A model generated the notes under the pieces. That model worked only from the letters and a program-made list of their open reading frames with translations, searched no databases and was not told where the DNA came from. A DNA stretch of 64,000 nt from VAZQ01 sp963721005. Lineage in GTDB: Bacteria; Pseudomonadota; Alphaproteobacteria; Rhizobiales; Xanthobacteraceae. The position numbers and the translations under genes are program-made. Location: contig CAVRHR010000007.1 in assembly GCA_963721005.1 (NCBI GenBank), positions 992,001 to 1,056,000 of the forward strand, read 5' to 3'. Shown piece after piece: positions 43,913-53,477 of this stretch (positions are counted from its first letter, which is position 1; each line of letters starts with the position of its first letter).

Positions 43913-44956
43913 ATGCTAAACGCTTCGAACATTCGCAGTTATTGCGATGCTTTCTGGAGCAAGATCGTGGCCATCATCGAGCATTGCCGAATAGGAACGC
44001 GAGAGGCCGCCTGTCTGGTGCTCTTTGCGTTTTCTCCCATTGCAGACAGTGCACTCGCTCAATCGACGCCGACCCTAGGCTACGCGGCGGCCAGCAACGC
44101 TGATCCCGAGCGGCTTGGCGCATTCAAGAAGGGGCTGACCGATCTCGGGTACGTCGAAGGCAAGAGCATACGAATTGAATATCGCGAAGGCGTTCTTGAC
44201 TCGGATTATCATCGCGTGATGGCCGAATTTGTGGACCGCAAGGTGAAAATCATCCTCGCGGCCAATGCACCGGCCGCTATTGCGGCTGCCGCTGTGACAA
44301 CTAGCACTCCAATCGTGATGCTTGCCGTCAACGATCCGGTCGGACTCGGGCTCGTTAAAAGTCTTGATCGTCCAGGCACGAATGTGACTGGCACCACGAT
44401 GTATGCACCGCAATTGATCGGTGAGCGATTGCAGATACTCAAGAGCATGATTCCGAGCCTCGGCAAGATCGCGATGGTGATGAATGGAAACAATGCCAAT
44501 AACGCCGCTCAAGTCGAGCGAGTCCGTTCGGACGCTCGCGGCCTAGGCATCGAGGTGATGGCACTCGACATCCGCAATCCGGAGGATGTCAAGCCGGCCT
44601 TTGATCGAGCCGTGGCTTTCGGCGCGAAGGCTTTTGTCAATGGTGTCGACAGCTTCATCAATTCCCGCCGTTTTGCCTTCGCGACCGAGGCGGAGAGGCG
44701 CAAGCTGCCGGCCATCTATACGGATGTCGAATACGTCACGGCTGGCGGTCTCATGTCATTAGGGCCCGGTCACCTCGAAGGGTACTATGGGGCGGCAAAA
44801 TACGTCGGCGAAATTCTTCAGGGAGCCGATCCGGCCACGCTGCCCGTTGCAGGCGCAACGCAATTCACGCTTAGCGTTCGCCGCTCATCGTTGGCAAAAC
44901 TTGGCTTGACGCTTCCTCCCGATATTGCAGCGCGGGTCAATGACTGGCTCGATTGA
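43913..44956 (+). CDS. ABC-type solute-binding protein (TrpX-like)
   Basis: The product of about 347 residues has an unusual N-terminus of about 50 residues with a hydrophobic stretch (AACLVLFAFSPIADSALAQ) that fits a Sec signal, then the family sequence TPTLGYAAASNADPERLGAF, GYVEGKSIRIEYR, IVMLAVNDPVGLGLVKSLDR and PGTNVTGTTMY. The C-terminus lacks the RADEVIE end of the other copies, so it belongs to a different branch. There are no permease genes. The start at 43913 is chosen because it is the first ATG; GTG at 43910 and TTG at 43907 are also in frame. Confidence 0.8.
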   Translation: MLNASNIRSYCDAFWSKIVAIIEHCRIGTREAACLVLFAFSPIADSALAQSTPTLGYAAASNADPERLGAFKKGLTDLGYVEGKSIRIEYREGVLDSDYHRVMAEFVDRKVKIILAANAPAAIAAAAVTTSTPIVMLAVNDPVGLGLVKSLDRPGTNVTGTTMYAPQLIGERLQILKSMIPSLGKIAMVMNGNNANNAAQVERVRSDARGLGIEVMALDIRNPEDVKPAFDRAVAFGAKAFVNGVDSFINSRRFAFATEAERRKLPAIYTDVEYVTAGGLMSLGPGHLEGYYGAAKYVGEILQGADPATLPVAGATQFTLSVRRSSLAKLGLTLPPDIAARVNDWLD

Positions 44957-45114
44957 GACACGGTCCCCAGGCATCGGGTCGAAGCCGACAGGACCGCTCC
45001 GGGTCAGGTGGGGCGGTGCCGGCCTTGTTCGCCGACTGTCCCGTTTACCCTCCATTGCCGACCTCTTGCTGCGATGCCGTGAACAGCCGGTTGGGGCGTC
45101 CCGGGTCACGGGCT

Positions 45115-45330
45115 TCACGGCCGCAAATGCATCGCTGTCGCAGCGGACAGCGCCGCCAAAATAAAGAACACTAAGCCGGGCCCATTGGCCATCACAGTAA
45201 CAATGACGAGCCCTATGCCGTACCCACCGGACGCAGCTTCGATGGCAAGGGCGACGCCAACGATGAGGAACAACGCCGCTAGGATCGCCTGAAGCAAAAA
45301 AAAGAACTTGCGTCCTTCACGCTCTGACAT
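45115..45330 (-). CDS. Small membrane protein with two spans
   Basis: From ATG at 45330 the product has about 71 residues: MSEREGRKFF, then one span (LLQAILAALFLIVGVALAIE) and a second (IGLVIVTVMA...LVFFILAALSAA). There is no catalytic motif. An in-frame start at 45384 would add a cytoplasmic tail with no support. Function unknown. Confidence 0.6.
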   Translation of the reverse strand: MSEREGRKFFFLLQAILAALFLIVGVALAIEAASGGYGIGLVIVTVMANGPGLVFFILAALSAATAMHLRP

Positions 45331-45384
45331 TTGTGCAGCCCCCGAAAGAACCCGACCCGCCGATGGTCGGGGGGCATGATCCAA

Positions 45385-46074
45385 GGCTATCGCCTAGCGG
45401 GCAAGGGGTTCCCCCAAAGGCTCAAGGCAACGTCAGCCAGCCTGTTCAGCTGAAGAGGAAAGCAAAGAATTCAGACTGATGGAATGGGGCCCGGGTTGTA
45501 TCGGCTACTTTGCTGCCAACGTCGGCTATGGGTCAAAGGTCAAACTGCGACATCGCAGAATGCCGCCCTCGCGTCGGCTTAGCCCCCATCAGCGGACATT
45601 CCAATGGCGTCGCTGAATGTCGCTTCCTGGCCGATTCTGTTGCAGTAGTTGCTTGACGTTCACGGCTGTTGCCATATTACCACGTGAATGTAGGGACTTA
45701 CTGCCGAAATCAGGGTTGATCACGGGCGGCGTTCCAGCGGTTTGGGCTACATTTTGGGCTACTTGCAACACGGCCCGATCAGGTCGGGCTTCAGCCGGTG
45801 CCCCGCCAGATCGCGGCGCGTGGCCGCTGGTGCGGTGACCGGGCTTGCCCGGTGTTCCCCTTGTAGCCCTGCGCTCCCAGAGCGCTGTACGGCCTGCGTG
45901 CGGCCTCGACGCTCACGCCTGCCGTCGCCTTTCCCTGTCGTGATGACGGTGCGCGTAGTCGTGTCCTTGCGGTGAGCTGGGCAGACCGGCAAACATACGC
46001 TCGTTCTGAGCTTTACCGTTCCTGACCGTGGGAGGGCCAACGCTCAGGTCCCTCAATTTTGCGCCGGAAAGTAG
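45385..46074. other. Intergenic region with repeat relic
   Basis: Holds a relic of the interspersed family (45510-45605: GGGTCAAAGGTCAAACTGCG, then CAGCGGACATTC) and a GGCCGATTCTGTTGCAG string at 45630-45646 resembling the ends of the MITE at 57301. No supported gene. Confidence 0.4.
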
Positions 46075-47205
46075 CTAGACCGAATCCGGTAGAGCTCCGA
46101 TCAACAACGTGTTGCGATCGTGCTGCGCCAGCAGCCGGACGCGGTCACCGGCCTCGAGCTCGATCGGCGCCGAAAAGCCGAAGAGCATGTGAGCCCAGCT
46201 GTCGATCGTGGGGCTCCGGTTTGGACGGTTCTCGTAGACCAGGCCATCGAGGAGATCGAGGCGAATCCATTGCACGAGCCCGAAGCATCGGCCCGCCCTG
46301 GTCGCCACGACATCGATCACCCGCCTCCCTGCTGGAGCGGGGGGCCGCGTCAGGTCGATTCGTAGAAGCTCGAAATCGTCCGACAGGACGTCGTGTGGGA
46401 CATGCTTGACGTTCAAGTCCACCTTCATCTGGGCGAAGCTGTTGAACGGGGTCAGGGTGAAACCGACCGCCCGGTCGACGAAGAAGAAGCCCTCCAGCGC
46501 CGGGCCGCCGGCCAGATAGGCGCGGGCGCTCGCGGCGTTCGGCACCACCGTCGCCCCCGGCTGCAAGAGCTGCGCGTGCGCATGCGCGACTGTCGGGATC
46601 ACGAGCTCGTTGATGGCCGAGGTGCCGAACACCTCCGTCACGAGCACGTCCGCCCGCTCGCTCAGATCCTGGCCAATCTGCAGGTCGGTCGAGTGCTTGG
46701 CGATGAGCTTGATTCGGTCGCCCAGACCATTAGCCGCGACCACCTCTTTTGCCTTGGCGGCGATCCAGGGCGTCTGCTCGCAGCTCGCCACCCATCTCGC
46801 CCCGGCGCGTGCCGCCATCATCGCGAGAAGGCCGGCACCAGTTCCGATATCCAGGACCGACTGCCCCGGCGCGACACGCCGAATCGCCTCGTCATACACG
46901 GTGTTTCGCGGCACATCATTCATCATCGCGAAGTGCCACGCGGGCACCGCCTTCGAGATCGCGGTCTCGAGATTCATGCGTGCGTTCATGTGGGAAGGGT
47001 CGATCTCCAGCGCACGCTGATACGCCGTCACGGCCTCGTTGATCTGGCCCTCCGTGAGATGAAAAGTTCCTATGTTGCTGATCGTATCAGCGTCACCGGG
47101 GTTGATCTCGAGCGCGCGCATGAAGGCGCGGTGGGCTTGCTGACGCTCCCCGAGCCCAATCAACACGAATCCGAGCTCGTTGTGAAATAGGATCCGTCCC
47201 GCCAT
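46075..47205 (-). CDS. TPR-linked protein arginine methyltransferase-like protein, 5' end uncertain
   Basis: Residues 1-85 hold two or three TPR units (FMRALEINPGDADTISNIGT, AYQRALEIDPSHMNARMNLE). The methyltransferase domain has motif I VLDIGTGAGLLAMM at about 118-131, an acidic loop ADVLVTEVFG where PRMTs carry their double-E loop, and a beta-barrel C-terminus. The pattern resembles PRMT7/PRMT9-type enzymes, which methylate arginine in proteins; bacterial substrates are unknown. The ATG at 47205 shares CCATGG with the divergent ATG at 47204, and there is no ribosome site, so the real 5' end was probably lost. An open frame continues upstream to 47358 but is antisense to the next gene. Confidence 0.7.
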   Translation of the reverse strand: MAGRILFHNELGFVLIGLGERQQAHRAFMRALEINPGDADTISNIGTFHLTEGQINEAVTAYQRALEIDPSHMNARMNLETAISKAVPAWHFAMMNDVPRNTVYDEAIRRVAPGQSVLDIGTGAGLLAMMAARAGARWVASCEQTPWIAAKAKEVVAANGLGDRIKLIAKHSTDLQIGQDLSERADVLVTEVFGTSAINELVIPTVAHAHAQLLQPGATVVPNAASARAYLAGGPALEGFFFVDRAVGFTLTPFNSFAQMKVDLNVKHVPHDVLSDDFELLRIDLTRPPAPAGRRVIDVVATRAGRCFGLVQWIRLDLLDGLVYENRPNRSPTIDSWAHMLFGFSAPIELEAGDRVRLLAQHDRNTLLIGALPDSV

Positions 47206-47572
47206 GGAATCGATCAACGCAAGATTTCTCGCAGCATTCAATACTCCTGACACTGCCGCCTTTCCGGCCTTGTATACCGAGGACGCCATCCTGATTTTCC
47301 ATGGCGCTCCGCCGATCGTGGGGCCCGAAGCAATCAAGCGGTTTTGGGAATCGCGCATTTCGGCCGGCGCGAGAGATCACACGTTTGAAATCATTGAAAT
47401 CCGGGCTGATGGTAAACTCGCTTATCAGTTGAGCAAAGCAGGTGTTCAGTTAGTCCGGCCAACAGGAGAGAAAACGCTCATTTCCGGTCACACTCTGAGG
47501 GTCTTCGAGATGCAGAACGACGGAACCTGGAAAACCAAGGTTCACGTGTTCAATATACAGGGCGCGCCCTAG
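47204..47572 (+). CDS. SnoaL-like/DUF4440 protein, N-terminus possibly short
   Basis: The 122-residue product has the cone-shaped SnoaL-like fold signature: RFLAAFNTPDTAAFPALYTE (N-terminal helix and acidic residues), PPIVGPEAIKRFWESR, and a C-terminal sheet ending GTWKTKVHVFNIQ. Family members include polyketide cyclases, ketosteroid isomerases and NTF2-like proteins. Usual members have several more residues before the first helix. The gene starts inside the overlap with the methyltransferase, hinting at a recombination joint at about 47204. Confidence 0.65.
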   Translation: MESINARFLAAFNTPDTAAFPALYTEDAILIFHGAPPIVGPEAIKRFWESRISAGARDHTFEIIEIRADGKLAYQLSKAGVQLVRPTGEKTLISGHTLRVFEMQNDGTWKTKVHVFNIQGAP

Positions 47573-48067
47573 GTAATGTTCCGCTCCTGGCCCTTCTCTG
47601 CCATTCGCGGCGCTGAACAACACGGCAGCTTTCGGGGGAAAAGCGGACCTGTCAAAAAGCATTGCCGAAGGGCCGAGATTGACCGATAGCGTTGAAAAAG
47701 CCCCCCGCTGAGATGGGCGAGGCCCTCCAAACGACCTTTGGCAGGCCAGCCGTGATCCCGTTTTCCGCTGCCTACTGGCTGGAGGAGCGTCATTTGCGCA
47801 GGCGTCCAACGCTTGATGGACGTTGGACGCCATGCCTGCTCAAGCAGCGCATGCGCCCGGCATGTTCGTGGGCGGCCGCCAGATACGGATCGCAAGCGTC
47901 TTGAGGGTCGACAAACACGGACGACCCGCCGCTCTTGGCCCCACGCGGAAGGTTCCCCCCAAGACCTGCCACTGGCTACGTGTTAGGGTTGGGCGTGTGG
48001 CGGACCGGCTGTATGGGGCCGTTTCAGTCGGCGCGTGTTGCTGGTGAGGCAGCAGGAGGAAATCACC
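47573..48067. other. No supported gene
   Basis: Contains several GTTCCGCTCC/AAAAGCGGAC-type strings like those near other IS relics. The only frames are short and unsupported. Confidence 0.35.
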
Positions 48068-49048
48068 ATGTTCACCTTGAGGCGCCGTGAGTTCATCGCC
48101 TTTCTCGGTGGCGCGGCGGTGTGGCCCGCGGCCGCGAGCGCGGCGCAGTCCTTTCCGACTCGGCCGATCCGGCTCGTGGTGCCGTACCCGCCGGGAGGCG
48201 GCACCGACATCGTCGGCCGCGTGCTCGGCGACAAGTTGCGTGCGAGCCTAGGCCAGCCGGTCGTGATCGACAATCGCGGTGGAGCCGGGGGCGTTCTCGG
48301 CACGGAGCTCGCCGCCAAGGCTATGCCAGACGGCCACACGCTGCTGCTGGTGCCGACCAGCCACGTCATCAATCCAAGCATCTATGCAAAGCTGCCCTAC
48401 GATACCGCAAAGGATTTCGCACCGGTCTCGATGGTCGCTTCTACGGCGATCCTGATGGCGGTGAATCCGCGGGTGCCCGCCGATACGGTGCGTAGCTTCG
48501 TCGAGGTCGCCAAAGCCCGCCCGCAGGAGTTCGCCAACTTCGGCTCGGCGGGCGTCGGCACCGTGTTCCACATGACAGGCGAACTGTTCAAGCAGCTGAC
48601 CGGCTTGCCGCTGCAGCATGTACCCTATCGCGGTGGCGGCCCGACCGTGACCGCACTACTCGCCGGCGAGGTCCCGCTCGCTTTCGAGACCATGCTGACG
48701 TTGCAGCCCCATGTCCGCGCCGGGACGCTCCGCGCGCTCGCGATTACGAGCCCGCGGCGCAGCGCCCAGATGCCTGAGATTCCGACCACCGCCGAGGCGG
48801 GTTTTCCCCAGCTGGTCGCCGACAACTCGTACGCTCTATTCGCGCCCGCCAGGACGCCGGCTCAGATTCTGGCGCAGCTGCACGACGCCGTCGTTGCGGC
48901 GCTCGCATTGTCGGACGTCCGCGACCGACTGCGCGAGGCGGGCGCCGATGTAGTGGGCAGCAGCTCGGCCGAGTTGGCTGTCTATGTGGCAGCCGAGATC
49001 CCGAAATGGACCGCGTTGGCGCGTCAAGCCGGCGTGAAGGCCGAATGA
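48068..49048 (+). CDS. TctC/Bug-type binding protein
   Basis: CAGGAGGAAATC gives a strong ribosome site for the ATG at 48068. The product has about 326 residues with a twin-arginine signal (LRRREFIAFLGGAAVWPA), then FPTRPIRLVVPYPPGGGTDI, PVVIDNRGGAGGVLG, PDGHTLLLVPTSHV and VPYRGGGPTVTALLAG. It binds carboxylates in the periplasm. The class II aldolase gene begins 11 bases after its stop, so the two are an operon and may handle the same type of compound. Confidence 0.9.
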   Translation: MFTLRRREFIAFLGGAAVWPAAASAAQSFPTRPIRLVVPYPPGGGTDIVGRVLGDKLRASLGQPVVIDNRGGAGGVLGTELAAKAMPDGHTLLLVPTSHVINPSIYAKLPYDTAKDFAPVSMVASTAILMAVNPRVPADTVRSFVEVAKARPQEFANFGSAGVGTVFHMTGELFKQLTGLPLQHVPYRGGGPTVTALLAGEVPLAFETMLTLQPHVRAGTLRALAITSPRRSAQMPEIPTTAEAGFPQLVADNSYALFAPARTPAQILAQLHDAVVAALALSDVRDRLREAGADVVGSSSAELAVYVAAEIPKWTALARQAGVKAE

Positions 49049-49059
49049 CAGGAGGCGAA

Positions 49060-49842
49060 ATGAGCGACGCCAATATTCGTGACAAGGCCGAGTACCACGC
49101 ACGCACCACCGAGCAGATGGAGCGCCATCTAGCTCTGCCGCCCTGGTCGCTCCGCCAGAAGATGGCGCTCACTTGCCGGATTCTCGCCGCCGAGGGCCAC
49201 GAGTCGGCGATCGCCGGCCAGATCACTGCGCGCGGGGATCGTCCCGGCACCTACTGGATGCTGAGCTTTGGCCTCGGTTTTGACGAGGCGCGTGCCGGCA
49301 CTATCGTGCTGGTCGACGACGACCTACAGCTGCTCGAGGGCGACGGCATGGTAAATCCCTCGAACCGTTTCCATCTGTGGATTTACCGACATCGGCCGAA
49401 TGTGAAGGCGATCGTGCATACCCATCCGCCCTATTGTTCGGCCCTGTCCGTGGTCGGCCAACCGCTGGTCGCCGCCCACATGGACACCGCAATGTTCTAC
49501 GACGACTGCGCCTATCTCGCAGAATGGCCAGGGCCGCCAATCGGCGACGAGGAAGGGCGGATCATCCATGAGGCGCTTGGCGACAAGCGCGCCATCCTGC
49601 TGGCTCATCACGGCCAGCTGGTCGCGACCGCGACGATCGAGGAGGCCGCGGTGCTCGCGGTGTTCATCGAGCGCGCCGCGCGTATGCAGGTGCTCGCGCA
49701 ATCGATCGGGGCGATCAAACCGATAGATCCCGCCATCGCGCGTGAGGCGCACGATTATCGGCTGAAGCCGCGCGCAGTCGCCGCGACCTTTCATTATTTT
49801 GCGCGCCGAGCGCTCAAGCAGGAGCGCGATGTGCTGGAATAG
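49060..49842 (+). CDS. Class II aldolase/adducin-family protein
   Basis: GGAGGCGAA lies directly before the ATG at 49060, preferred over the ATG at 49045. The product of about 260 residues has the metal-binding IVHTHPPYCSAL, the downstream LLAHHGQLV histidines and an acidic residue in the usual place, so the zinc site is complete. The family includes fuculose-phosphate and related aldolases and a decarboxylase-like group found next to TctC genes. The substrate is unknown. Confidence 0.85.
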   Translation: MSDANIRDKAEYHARTTEQMERHLALPPWSLRQKMALTCRILAAEGHESAIAGQITARGDRPGTYWMLSFGLGFDEARAGTIVLVDDDLQLLEGDGMVNPSNRFHLWIYRHRPNVKAIVHTHPPYCSALSVVGQPLVAAHMDTAMFYDDCAYLAEWPGPPIGDEEGRIIHEALGDKRAILLAHHGQLVATATIEEAAVLAVFIERAARMQVLAQSIGAIKPIDPAIAREAHDYRLKPRAVAATFHYFARRALKQERDVLE

Positions 49843-50108
49843 GACGTAGCCGCCGAGAGTCGGCGACCTGCTGCACGCCTGCAAGCAGGAAAAGCCTGAC
49901 ATCCCGCGGAACGGTCATCGTTGTGCGCCGACGGGGTGATCGGATAAAACTGTTTTGCTGCATCGCGAGAGTGGTTATGGCCCATTTGCGACATTCAAGC
50001 GAGCCATTGGCGTGTCCGCTTATGATGCTGTGGACGGCTCCTCCACCGGCACGCGAGTGCCATAAATGTGGGCGCCGTTAAGGCCCCCATGATTCGCAGG
50101 AGCTAGTC
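49843..50108. other. Spacer before IS110
   Basis: No gene is supported. Contains GGCCCATTTGCGACATTC-type strings and the outer end of the IS110 element, which lacks clear inverted repeats as is normal for this family. Confidence 0.35.
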
Positions 50109-51133
50109 ATGCAAGCGGTGACGACAATCGGTCTCCACATTGCCAAGTCGGTATTTCAAGTACATGCGTTGATGCTGGCGACCAGGTGGTCATTTCGCCG
50201 CCAGTTGAGGCGGAGCCACGTCCTGGCCTTTTTCCACAAGCTGCCGCCGTGCCTGGTTGGTATCGAATCCTGCGCCTCATCGCATCATTGGTCGCGCGAA
50301 CTGCAGGCGCTTGGACATACCGTTCGTCTGATGCCGCCGGCCTACGTGAAGCCCTATGTGAAGCGTCATAAGAACGATGCGATTGACGCTGAGGCGATTT
50401 GCGAAGCGGTTACCAGACCAAACATGCGGTTTGTAGCAACCAAGACACGCGAGCAACAGAGTTGCTTGACGCTGCACCGTACCCGGCACTTGTTCATACG
50501 GCAGCAGACTTCGGTGATCAATGCCATCCGCGCTCATCTTGCTGAGTTTGGGATCGTCGCGCCGGTTGGACGCAGCGGTGTTGAGCAACTGCTCGGCGTC
50601 GTCGCCGACGCAAGCGACAAACGGCTGCCCGACGTTGCCCGAGCGTGTGTCGCGGCTCACGGCGCCCCATTGAGGATGCTAAAGGCTCAGATTCTGCAGT
50701 TCGATCGTCTGATCATGGCCTGGCACCGATCCAACGAGGCAAGCCGGCGGCTCGACGACATACCGGGCATTGGTCCGGCACTGGCCACCGCCCTGGTCGC
50801 AACTGTAGCCGACCCGCAGGCGTTCCGATCAGGACGTAATGTCTCGGCCTGGATCGGCATCGTGCCGAAGCAACACTCGAGCGGAGGTAAGGACCGGCCA
50901 TCAGCAAGCAAGGTGACCGCTATCTGCGCGGCCTATTCGTTGCCGGCGCGCTCGCCGTCATCCGGTACGCCAAGATCCATGGGACCAAGCGTCGGCCCTG
51001 GCTCACAGCATTGCTGGCGAGGCGCCCCACCAAGGTCGCCGCCATCGCGCTCGCCAATAAAATCGCCCGGATGGCATGGGCGGTCATGGCCAAGGGCGAG
51101 CGATATAAGGAACCTGTCGCGCTTGCGGCGTAA
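50109..51133 (+). pseudogene. IS110-family transposase, inactive
   Basis: The N-terminal RuvC-like domain reads MQAVTTIGLHIAKSVFQVHA; the first catalytic Asp of the DEDD motif (GLDIAKS) is His. Two compensating indels garble residues 21-28 (LMLATRWSF in place of the family's VDAAGQVVI). A further frame change near 50896 cuts the C-terminal Transposase_20 domain, which continues one frame over (ISKQGDRYLRGLFVAGALAV, then RRPTKVAAIALANK) to TAA at 51131-51133. The intervening IPGIGPALATAL helix-hairpin-helix is intact. It is a dead copy. Confidence 0.85.
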
Positions 51134-51410
51134 ACGAGATCGCGCCGGACAACCGGCGTGATGTGAAGGTTGGGAGGACGAACAGCGCATAATGCAGAGC
51201 CGGTCGATCCGGCGATCAGGACAACCCAGATGCCCCCGAGCATTGTCGAATGCGGGCTTTCGATCGGGACCTGATCCGCGGAGGGCATTATGGCCAGCGG
51301 TCATGTGAACCGCGCTGAAAGGCCGAACACACGGGCGCTCCGACCAATTCTGCAAACGTGAAAAAGTCCTTGCCAACTCGGAGCCGTCCACACACGGGGG
51401 CAAAGCCGAC

Positions 51411-51863
51411 GTGACGGCGACATACCGCAATGGCGTCTATTCACCGGCCAATGATTTCGACCGCGAGTTGCATGAGCTCCTCGGTATGAGCTTGTTTGTG
51501 CTGACACTGGTGCGTGTGTGTTGGCGGGCGATCTCTCCCCCGCCCAAGGGTCCGGAAATGCCGGCCTGGATGGAGCTTGGCGCAAAGCTTGGGCAATGGG
51601 CGATCTATGCGATGCTTGTCCTGGTGCCGATCACGGCCATTCTCGGCGCGTGGCTCGAAGGTCACCCGCTAACGGTGCTTGGCGTTGGAGATATTCAGCC
51701 CCGGCTGATGCAGTCGCCGCAGCTCGGCCTTGCGCTAGCCAATATCCACGGCTGGCTCGGCAATGTGCTGATCTGGCTTGCAGGCCTGCACGCCGCAGCG
51801 GCGCTCTATCACCACTTTTGGCGGCGCGACACGGTTTTGCTATCGATGCTGCCAGGGCGGTGA
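51411..51863 (+). pseudogene. Cytochrome b561, N-terminally truncated
   Basis: The frame from GTG at 51411 encodes the last three of four membrane spans. Haem-ligand histidines are visible in RELHELLGM, ANIHGWLGN and LHAAAALYHHFWRRD. The first span with its conserved HW motif is missing. The element end of the IS110 lies about 270 bp upstream, so the lesion may date from that event. No ribosome site is seen. Confidence 0.6.
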
Positions 51864-52048
51864 ACCCCTTGTAAATCTTTCTAGAACGTTCCACCTACGG
51901 CGCTCGGCTGGTATCCCTCTACTCAGCAATAGTGCCCTAACGATCGATCATCATAGGGGCTAACGCGAAGAGACTTGCTTGACCCAAATCGACAACGCTG
52001 CCCTACAGTGTGCGAGATGAACTTAAGTACTTAGCTTGGAGAAGCCTA

Positions 52049-52555
52049 ATGGACAGATTTAGACTGCCTCTGACGGCGGTGCTATTGCTAACAGCTTTGA
52101 TGGGGACGGTACCGTCGCTCGCCCAACAAACGAATCCAAAACTGGACACATCTGCAACCAATACAGTCCTGATCCCGGGCGCCATGAGAGGTTTCGGGAC
52201 AACAGGCCCCATTGGGTATATGCGGTTGTGTGCGCCCCTTTCCGTCGGCCTCTATGAATGGCGCTTGCGATGGGTCGAGCGTTTCGTCAAGCCGACAGCT
52301 GAACAAACGCCCCCTTTGAACGAACTGATTGCGGCCTCGGCCAAAGCGCGGCAGACGATCGCGGCGGCATGTCAGAAAGAACCGGTAGTAACCAGCATTG
52401 TCCAATTGTCGATCATGGAAAAACGAGTGGTTGCGATGATGGAAGCGCTGAAGCTCGTTCGGCCCGCTTACGAGACATTTTACGCATCACTTGATAGTCG
52501 CCAGCAGGATTTTCTGAATGCGTTGGGACCAGGGCGCCGTGGTTGGCGATGGTGA
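52049..52555 (+). CDS. Periplasmic LTXXQ/Spy-like protein
   Basis: The start at 52049 follows GGAGAAGCC. The product of 168 residues begins with a Sec signal (RLPLTAVLLLTALMGTVPSL), and the mature part is helical with an ERFVKPTAEQTPPLNEL helix and the family end LDSRQQDFLNAL. CpxP/Spy-type proteins of this LTXXQ group bind unfolded proteins or metals in the periplasm. Its stop lies just before the Usp fragment. Confidence 0.7.
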   Translation: MDRFRLPLTAVLLLTALMGTVPSLAQQTNPKLDTSATNTVLIPGAMRGFGTTGPIGYMRLCAPLSVGLYEWRLRWVERFVKPTAEQTPPLNELIAASAKARQTIAAACQKEPVVTSIVQLSIMEKRVVAMMEALKLVRPAYETFYASLDSRQQDFLNALGPGRRGWRW

Positions 52556-52616
52556 TCACACCAGCCGAATAATTGTCCCTGGCGGCGCTTTCCAACTAAA
52601 AATCCAAAGAACGGCG

Positions 52617-52736
52617 ATGTCGTACGCGGCCCTCATGGTCAATTACGACGCGAGATCGAAGGCGCAGGCGCGCCTTCGGCTCGCTGTGGGCCTACGCGTA
52701 GCGGCTTCCGTATGGGAGAAGTTCTTCGCGGCCTGA
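52617..52736 (+). pseudogene. N-terminal fragment of a universal stress protein
   Basis: MSYAALMVNYDARSKAQARL and RLAVGL are the usual opening of Usp-domain proteins of rhizobia (MSYATIMV...). The frame then runs out after 39 codons with no nucleotide-binding motif. It is a fragment. Confidence 0.5.
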
Positions 52737-52881
52737 GGTCAAAACCGCCGTTTCGCCAGCCCGACCGATCGGAATGGCCCGTAGCGCCAGTCAAACGTGC
52801 ATGCCGTAAGACGCTTTGATATTAATCAAACGTGTTTCTCAAAGTAGCATGTACATGTAAACCATAGATATGGAGGATCTC

Positions 52882-53329
52882 ATGAAAACCGGGCTAAAAC
52901 TGCTTTCTGCCCTTTGGTCGTTAGTTCCCTGTCTGTCGCCACTGCGCAAACGCCTGCCGATCGGCCCGCGACGCCTTCGGCACAAGGTATGGCGAGCCCT
53001 CAAATGAGGGGTAGGAGCATGCAGGCCGCAATGCAAGAGATGCAGGGACAGATGGCCAAGATACGTTCCACGACCGATCCTACCGAGCGTCAGAAGCGGA
53101 TGCTCGAACACATATCGACGATGCGGGAAGTCGCAGGGGGGATGATGAAGGTGGGCGGCGCGGGCATAGGGATGATGCCGGGCGGGGGGATGATGGGGAG
53201 TCCTTCGACTGAGCGGCACCTAGCGACGCACCAAGTCGGATGGGAATGATGGAGCAGCGTATAGGAATGATGCAAATGATGATGGGTCAGATGATGCGGC
53301 ACCGGGAAATGATGGAACGTCGACAATAA
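52882..53329 (+). pseudogene. Methionine-rich secreted protein with two frameshifts
   Basis: The ATG at 52882 follows GGAGG. One T added to CCCTTTGG (52908-52915) would give a normal signal peptide ending VVSSLSVATAQT. The main part runs from 52914 to about 53200 (MQAAMQEMQGQMAKIRSTTD, EHISTMREVAGGMM). The conserved Met-rich tail (MMEQRIGMMQMMMGQMMRHR) lies one frame over and ends with TAA at 53327-53329. Met/His-rich tails suggest copper binding; that is inference. Confidence 0.55.
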
Positions 53330-53477
53330 GTGTCGGCAAGTGTCGGCGGTATCTAGCCGAGCTATTTATTGCGCTCTGCTTCGTTTCTCCGGGCCACAGA
53401 CACGCGAGTCAAGCGTGCTGGGCTACTCCTGAGACGGGCGGTGCAATCAGCAGAATGCACGCGAATGAAGAGAAAAC

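Noticed and set aside
46393..47190. 265-codon plus-strand frame
   Set aside because: Antisense to the methyltransferase gene, which has clear TPR and SAM-binding motifs.
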